Shown here piece after piece: positions 4,280 to 8,548 of a stretch of 8,548 nucleotides of DNA; within the stretch, counting starts at the first letter, position 1, and every line of letters starts with the position of its first letter. The position numbers and the translations under genes were made by a program. The stretch comes from Gammaproteobacteria bacterium (GTDB taxonomy: Bacteria; Pseudomonadota; Gammaproteobacteria; Granulosicoccales; Granulosicoccaceae). Location of the stretch: positions 1 to 8,548 of the forward strand of contig DOIU01000082.1 of assembly GCA_003511825.1 (NCBI GenBank), given 5' to 3'. The notes below the pieces were generated by a model. That model worked only from the letters and a program-made list of their open reading frames with translations, was not told the DNA's origin and did not search any database.

Positions 4280-6451
4280 ATGTTCAATCGATTGTGGCCT
4301 TTTCCCCGGTTTGCTCAACTGAGTGATGCGGCTAAACAAGCACTGCAGCAAGATTTTGCACGCAGCGATCACCTAATGATGACCATACTGGTGGCACATT
4401 GGGTGTTGGCCTCAACGTTGATGGCGTCCGATCACGGATACTACCTGATGGGTTTTATCGGCGGGGCCGTCATTTGCTTATTGGCATACGGTGGTATGAA
4501 GCTCTTGCCCGGGACAGCGTATTCGCGCATGTTGATGGGCATGAGCTTGATGCTGTTTTCAGCCCTGTTTATTCAGCAGAACCTGGGGCGGATTGAAATC
4601 CATTTTCATATCTTTGCGGCGCTGGCACTCTTGATCCGTTATAAAGATGTAAAGCCGCTGCTCGCTGCCGTGGTGACCATTGCCGTTCATCACGTTACAT
4701 TGAACTATTGCCAGGCAATGGGTGTGGAGGCCTTGGGCACGCCGTTGGTCATTTTTGACTATGGCACCGGGCTCGATATTGTGTTTCTGCATGCGGCGTT
4801 TGTGGTGTGTGAAGCCGTGTTGTTGGCGTTTATCATCGGGCAAATCACGCAGCAGTTCTGCGCGTCGGTGGATGAGTCACACACTACGCTGCGGATACTC
4901 GATGTGCTCACGCACGTGATCACCCATCGCGATGCATCCAAGCGCATGGATGATGATAACGAGCACGCGCATGTTGTTAACGCGCTATTGGATCTGATGA
5001 ATGAGAATCTGTCGGTGCAGGCCGCGGTCGATAACGCCAGCGCCAGCATGATGATCGTGGATGCTGCGGGCAATATCATAGAATACAATCAGGCAGCGCA
5101 AACCCTTTTCAGTGAGCTGGCAGACAGTTATCTCGCCCAAGGTGTCACCTACGACCCTGCTGGCTTGAAGGGATGTTCTATCTTCTCATTGTTTTTAGGT
5201 GATGAGGTTGCCCCCGACTTTGCCAGTATGAAGAGCACGTATTTTTCCAGCTTTCGCGTCGGTGAGCGCCTCTTGAAGCTAACCTGCAATCCGATTCTCT
5301 GCGAATCAGATGGGTGCCTGGGCATCGTGGTCGAATGGAAAGACAGAACCCAGCGCGAATCCATGCAGCAAGAACTCAAGAGCATGATACAAGCCGCGTC
5401 CAATGGCGATCTGTCTCAGCGCATCCCATTGGAGGACAAAGAAGGCTTTTATAAGATGATAGGGCAAGGGACGAATCAGCTGGTCAGTGAAGTGCAGCAG
5501 GTCATTCGCGATGCGTCTGAGGTGATCTGCGCGATGTCGACCGGCGACCTCACGCAGCGGATGCGTACTGACTACCGAGGGGACTTTGCTGAGCTCAAGA
5601 CCAGCCTGAACGACACCATTGATAAGATCACTGAGATCGTTAACGCCATTAAAGAGGCGTCTAATGTGGTCAGCCAAGGCGGTAAAGAAATCGCGCAGGG
5701 TAATCTCGATCTGTCAAACCGCACCGAGAGTCAAGCCTCCAACCTGGAAAACGCCACGTCTCGCATGGAGGACATTACCCAGTCGGTTACCGAGAACGCC
5801 GAGAGTGTGAGCGAAGCCAACCAATTGGTGGCCAATGCCCAAGGGCAGGCGGAGCACGGTGGGGAAGTCGTGAGCCAGGCGATTACGGCGATGAACGGTA
5901 TTTCGGAATCCAGCAAGCGGATCGCTGATATTATCGTGGTGATTGATGAAATCGCGTTTCAGACGAATCTGCTCGCCCTCAATGCCGCAGTGGAATCCGC
6001 ACGGGCGGGCGAAAACGGGCGCGGCTTTGCCGTGGTTGCCAGCGAGGTTCGCAACCTCGCCGGACGCAGCGCGGTGGCTGCGCGCGAGATCAAAGAGCTG
6101 ATTGATGAGAGCGTCGGCAAGGTGGCCGAAGGCGCCCGCCTGGTCGATGACTCTGGCCATACTCTGGAAGAAATCGTCGCGTCAGTCACGCAAGTCAGCG
6201 AAGTCATGGCAGATATCGCTACCGCCAGCCAGGGCCAGTCGGAGAGTATCTCGCGGGTGAATCGGACGATCTCAGAGATTGACGAAATGACGCAGAAAAA
6301 TGCCGCCATGGTTGAAGAGGTTGCAGCCTCCAGCGAAACCATGGGTGACCAGGCGCGCGAGCTGGAAATGCAAATCCAGTTCTTCTCCACTGATGAGGGC
6401 CGCAGTCAGTCCGCATCGGTATCGTACCAAGCGTTGCGCCAGGCGTCTTAG
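4280..6451 (+). CDS. Methyl-accepting chemotaxis protein with His-rich membrane domain, PAS and HAMP-like units
   Basis: Chemoreceptors relay stimuli to CheA/CheW and so to the flagellar motor. The N-terminal domain (about 30-190) has roughly six hydrophobic segments and lacks a large periplasmic loop. Histidines lie in or beside the membrane segments: His40, His52, His108 and His110 (EIHFHIF), His137-138 (VHHVTLNY) and His171. A PAS domain follows (about 246-356, starting near AAVDNASASMMIVDAAGNI), then two HAMP-like units with NGDLSQRI (375-382) and TGDLTQRM (421-428). The signalling domain runs from about 460 to 702, with its hairpin tip around EIAFQTNLLALNAAVESARAG (557-577) and RGFAVVASEVRNLAGRSA (581-598). 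This matches the 36-heptad class of E. coli receptors. No NWETF-like pentapeptide closes the protein. AGGA at 4269-4272 precedes the ATG by seven bases. Metal, haem or redox sensing is an inference from the histidines and the SCO neighbour. Confidence 0.9.
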   Translation: MFNRLWPFPRFAQLSDAAKQALQQDFARSDHLMMTILVAHWVLASTLMASDHGYYLMGFIGGAVICLLAYGGMKLLPGTAYSRMLMGMSLMLFSALFIQQNLGRIEIHFHIFAALALLIRYKDVKPLLAAVVTIAVHHVTLNYCQAMGVEALGTPLVIFDYGTGLDIVFLHAAFVVCEAVLLAFIIGQITQQFCASVDESHTTLRILDVLTHVITHRDASKRMDDDNEHAHVVNALLDLMNENLSVQAAVDNASASMMIVDAAGNIIEYNQAAQTLFSELADSYLAQGVTYDPAGLKGCSIFSLFLGDEVAPDFASMKSTYFSSFRVGERLLKLTCNPILCESDGCLGIVVEWKDRTQRESMQQELKSMIQAASNGDLSQRIPLEDKEGFYKMIGQGTNQLVSEVQQVIRDASEVICAMSTGDLTQRMRTDYRGDFAELKTSLNDTIDKITEIVNAIKEASNVVSQGGKEIAQGNLDLSNRTESQASNLENATSRMEDITQSVTENAESVSEANQLVANAQGQAEHGGEVVSQAITAMNGISESSKRIADIIVVIDEIAFQTNLLALNAAVESARAGENGRGFAVVASEVRNLAGRSAVAAREIKELIDESVGKVAEGARLVDDSGHTLEEIVASVTQVSEVMADIATASQGQSESISRVNRTISEIDEMTQKNAAMVEEVAASSETMGDQARELEMQIQFFSTDEGRSQSASVSYQALRQAS

Positions 6452-6578
6452 AGGGCTGTACCCGGTCGCGTACGCCAACGACCCCGGATACACACAGTTA
6501 CACGTTGACACGCTGAAAACCTGGTCGCAGCTATCTTGCACCGCTAGCATACCTTTTTCCCCGACGAGTGAGTGTGTG

Positions 6579-8393
6579 ATGACACAGGTCAACCTTCCCC
6601 GTGGTGCAGGCAAATGGCTGTTGAGAGCGGCTGTGAGCGTTGTGTGTCTGGGCCTGATGACGGCGTGTGCCAGTGCACCCAGTAAACCGTCAAACATCAA
6701 GCCTGGCGATTATCGCTATACCCAGGATTACCTGGATTGGATGATCCGCAAGGCGATGAAAAAGCAAGACCTCGTGGGGCTCTCTATCGCGGTCTTGGAC
6801 GATCAGTCAATTGTCTGGCAGCAGGGCTATGGGTTTGCCGATAAAGCCAACGCGGTTGCCGCCACCGAGTACACACAATACCGCGCCGGCTCTATCTCCA
6901 AGGTGTTTACATCGGTGGCGGCGATGCAGTTGGTGGACCAGGGTCAGTTGGACATCGATGCCCCGGTGACTGATGTGGTGCCCGAGTTTACCATTCATCG
7001 ACGTTTCGATAATGCAACCCCAATAACGCCTCGCCACTTGATGACACATCACGCGGGTTTGCCAGCGGATTGGCTGGACGGGATGTTTACTGCAGAACCC
7101 GCATCGTTCAGAGAGGTGGTTCCCTTGTTGCGCGAGACCTATGCGACCTTACCGCCCGACACCTATTTCAGCTATTCAAACCTGGGATTCAGTCTCTTGG
7201 GTGAGGTGATACAGCGCGCGTCAGGCGAGCCCTTTACGCAGTATATGGATCAACACGTGCTGGAACCGCTGAATATGGGCACGGCGGCGTTTGCCGCAGG
7301 ACCGGCACAAGGGGACGGGGCTGCGTTGGCGTACGATGCTGATGGCAAACAGGTAATCGAGGAAGGTTTGCGAGATGTCCCCGCCGGCGGGCTGAACGCG
7401 TCTGCGCCGCAGTTGCTGCAGCTGGCACGGATGTGGTTTGCGAACGGCCAGGCGGGCAATCAGCGCGTATTAAGTCGTGCAGCGATACATGATATGCAGC
7501 GCACACAGAACAGTGCGGTGCCGCTGGACATGGATAGGCAGATTGGTCTTGCCTGGCACCGAGAAGATAACGCGGTGCCTGGCGGTGGCGTACTGATCAC
7601 GCACAGTGGCGGGACGATCAGTCACTGTAGCGTGTTGATGCTGTTGCCTGAGCGCCGGCTAGCTGTCGCGGTGTTGTCAAACTCGGCTCACGCGATGGGG
7701 ACGGTGGATGCCGTTGCCAAGCAGGCGCTGACGCTCATGCTTGAAGCCAAGACCGGCCAAGCAGCCGTGAGTGAGCCGTCGATGGCAACGGCAGACGCGC
7801 GCTTTCCGCCGGTGGATACATCGGCGCTGGCCGGCACTTATGCGACCGACTTGGGCCTGGCCACGCTCACGCCCAAAGGTGATCGCCTGCGCGTGACACT
7901 TAATGATCATACCTTGTCGATGGAGCGTGCAGACGACGGCTACTACCGCTTGCGCTACCGCCTGATGGGCCTGTTTCCGATCAAGCTGGGCGAACTGTCG
8001 GCCCTGGCGTTTACCGGCACCCACATCGATGGGCATAATCTCTTGGTGGCTGCGAGCGATGGGCACTTTGGTGTCGCCGGCAAACGCGTTGAGCCGGTCA
8101 ATATCTCGCCAACGTGGCGTGCGCGCTTGGGCGAGTATCGCTACGTCGGCGATGACAATGCGCTGCTCACGATGATGGGCCTCCAGGAAATGCACTTGAT
8201 TGAGCGCGATGGCTTTCTGTTGGTCAAGATGGTTGCTGAAGAGACGGGGTACTTGCCGATAGCACCGCTGGATGATGACACCGCGATCATCGAAGGTCTT
8301 GGACGTGGCCGCGGTGAGACGATCCGGGTGGAGATTCGCCATGGGAAGGAGCGTCTACACCATTCTGGACTGGTGTTTGAACGGGTCGAGTAA
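6579..8393 (+). CDS. Lipoprotein serine hydrolase, class C beta-lactamase/EstB-like fold
   Basis: The 604-residue product is exported: a basic, hydrophobic N-terminus ends in LMTAC (lipid-attachment Cys30; Met at -3 is slightly unusual), predicting a lipoprotein. The serine hydrolase domain (about 48-390) has the three motifs in order: SISK (Ser105 nucleophile, Lys108), YSN (Tyr199-Asn201) and HSGG (342-345) in place of the KTG of true beta-lactamases. The HxG-type third motif is usual in esterases, D-aminopeptidases and similar peptidases of this fold, so beta-lactam resistance should not be assumed. A C-terminal region (about 410-604) of beta-rich character resembles the lipocalin-like tails of such proteins. 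The open frame reaches back to 6300 inside the chemoreceptor gene, but the signal sequence fixes the start at ATG 6579. The ribosome site is weak (GAGTGAG, 6566-6572). A 127-base gap with no clear promoter separates it from the chemoreceptor gene. Confidence 0.85.
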   Translation: MTQVNLPRGAGKWLLRAAVSVVCLGLMTACASAPSKPSNIKPGDYRYTQDYLDWMIRKAMKKQDLVGLSIAVLDDQSIVWQQGYGFADKANAVAATEYTQYRAGSISKVFTSVAAMQLVDQGQLDIDAPVTDVVPEFTIHRRFDNATPITPRHLMTHHAGLPADWLDGMFTAEPASFREVVPLLRETYATLPPDTYFSYSNLGFSLLGEVIQRASGEPFTQYMDQHVLEPLNMGTAAFAAGPAQGDGAALAYDADGKQVIEEGLRDVPAGGLNASAPQLLQLARMWFANGQAGNQRVLSRAAIHDMQRTQNSAVPLDMDRQIGLAWHREDNAVPGGGVLITHSGGTISHCSVLMLLPERRLAVAVLSNSAHAMGTVDAVAKQALTLMLEAKTGQAAVSEPSMATADARFPPVDTSALAGTYATDLGLATLTPKGDRLRVTLNDHTLSMERADDGYYRLRYRLMGLFPIKLGELSALAFTGTHIDGHNLLVAASDGHFGVAGKRVEPVNISPTWRARLGEYRYVGDDNALLTMMGLQEMHLIERDGFLLVKMVAEETGYLPIAPLDDDTAIIEGLGRGRGETIRVEIRHGKERLHHSGLVFERVE

Positions 8394-8400
8394 ACCCACG

Positions 8401-8436
8401 CGCTCGGCATTGGCTAAGACCCGCCAATGCCGAGCG
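8401..8436. terminator. Strong stem-loop between convergent genes, likely shared terminator
   Basis: CGCTCGGCATTGGC (8401-8414) and GCCAATGCCGAGCG (8423-8436) form a perfect 14-bp stem with an 8-base loop, starting eight bases after the serine hydrolase stop. No T-run follows on the plus strand. On the minus strand only a short TTT follows. Its place between two converging stop codons suits a bidirectional terminator or 3'-end stabiliser. Confidence 0.6.
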
Positions 8437-8449
8437 GTCAGGTCAAGCG

Positions 8450-8548
8450 CTAGCTCAGCTCACCACGTGCGGGATGATCTTTGTCGAGCATAGAGTCTAA
8501 TGCCCCCAAGACTTCCCTAACCGCCGGACGTGTCCTCCGCATGGTTAT
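8450..8548 (-). CDS. C-terminal end of an unidentified convergent gene (runs off window)
   Basis: The minus strand is open from base 8548 to a TAG at 8450-8452, giving 32 residues that include RTRPAVREVLGALDSML and end in ARGELS. The only Met in the right area (8542-8540) has no ribosome site in the few bases visible before it, so this is more likely the tail of a longer protein. The RP-x-x-x-EVL pattern weakly recalls the end of Ser/Thr kinase catalytic domains, but the piece is too short to name. Its position after a strong hairpin supports it being a real gene end. Confidence 0.4.
   Translation of the reverse strand: MTMRRTRPAVREVLGALDSMLDKDHPARGELS

Noticed and set aside
5714..6160. 148-codon minus-strand open frame inside the chemoreceptor
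   Set aside because: It is antisense to the highly conserved signalling domain and shows no domain, ribosome site or promoter.
6505..6536. Promoter for the serine hydrolase from a perfect TTGACA at 6505-6510
   Set aside because: No acceptable -10 box lies 16-18 bases downstream. The best candidate, CTATCT at 6531, is 20 bases away and poor.
6300..6578. N-terminal extension of the serine hydrolase to ATG 6300
   Set aside because: It overlaps the chemoreceptor 3' end in another frame. The lipoprotein signal begins cleanly at ATG 6579.
7677..8342. 221-codon minus-strand open frame
   Set aside because: It lies wholly within the serine hydrolase, which has clear motifs in the other frame. The translation is rich in Arg, His and Gln with no recognisable domain, as expected of a shadow frame.

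Overview
The window reads as chromosomal DNA of an aerobic, flagellated proteobacterium, most likely a gammaproteobacterium. This rests on the moderately GC-rich coding sequence, the SCO-type protein, the E. coli-like chemoreceptor signalling domain, the outer-membrane-type lipoprotein hydrolase and ordinary sigma-70-like promoter sequences. No tRNA, rRNA, insertion sequence, phage gene or CRISPR array is visible.

Region 1 (1-2200, plus strand) is the 3' end of an operon with three tightly packed genes: the C-terminal part of an XdhC/CoxI-family molybdenum-cofactor chaperone, a SufS-type cysteine desulfurase, and a SufU-type sulfur acceptor. Together they suggest a dedicated sulfur-transfer unit, probably for sulfurating the cofactor of a xanthine dehydrogenase or CO dehydrogenase-family enzyme encoded upstream. 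The desulfurase is broken. About 31 residues, including the conserved RFEAGTP segment, are missing near position 1385 and the frame shifts there, although the catalytic Lys and Cys survive on either side.

Region 2 (2265-3609) is a divergent pair. A MarR/OhrR-type regulator lies on the minus strand, with both redox cysteines and both tyrosines of the two-Cys OhrR class. Opposite it is an isocitrate lyase/PEP mutase superfamily enzyme. Their 100-bp intergenic region holds two overlapping promoters facing each other and an imperfect palindrome, so one regulator dimer could control both genes.

Region 3 (3610-6451, plus strand) begins with a 99-base leader that can form three consecutive hairpins. 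It is followed by a membrane-anchored SCO-like thioredoxin-fold protein (CxxxC plus His) and, four bases later, a large chemoreceptor with a histidine-rich polytopic membrane domain, a PAS domain, tandem HAMP-like units and a methyl-accepting signalling domain. The pair looks like a metal- or redox-linked chemosensory module.

Region 4 (6452-8548) carries a lipoprotein serine hydrolase of the class C beta-lactamase fold with an extra C-terminal domain. A 14-bp perfect stem-loop follows, probably a shared terminator. Beyond it lies what appears to be the C-terminal end of a convergent minus-strand gene that runs off the window.
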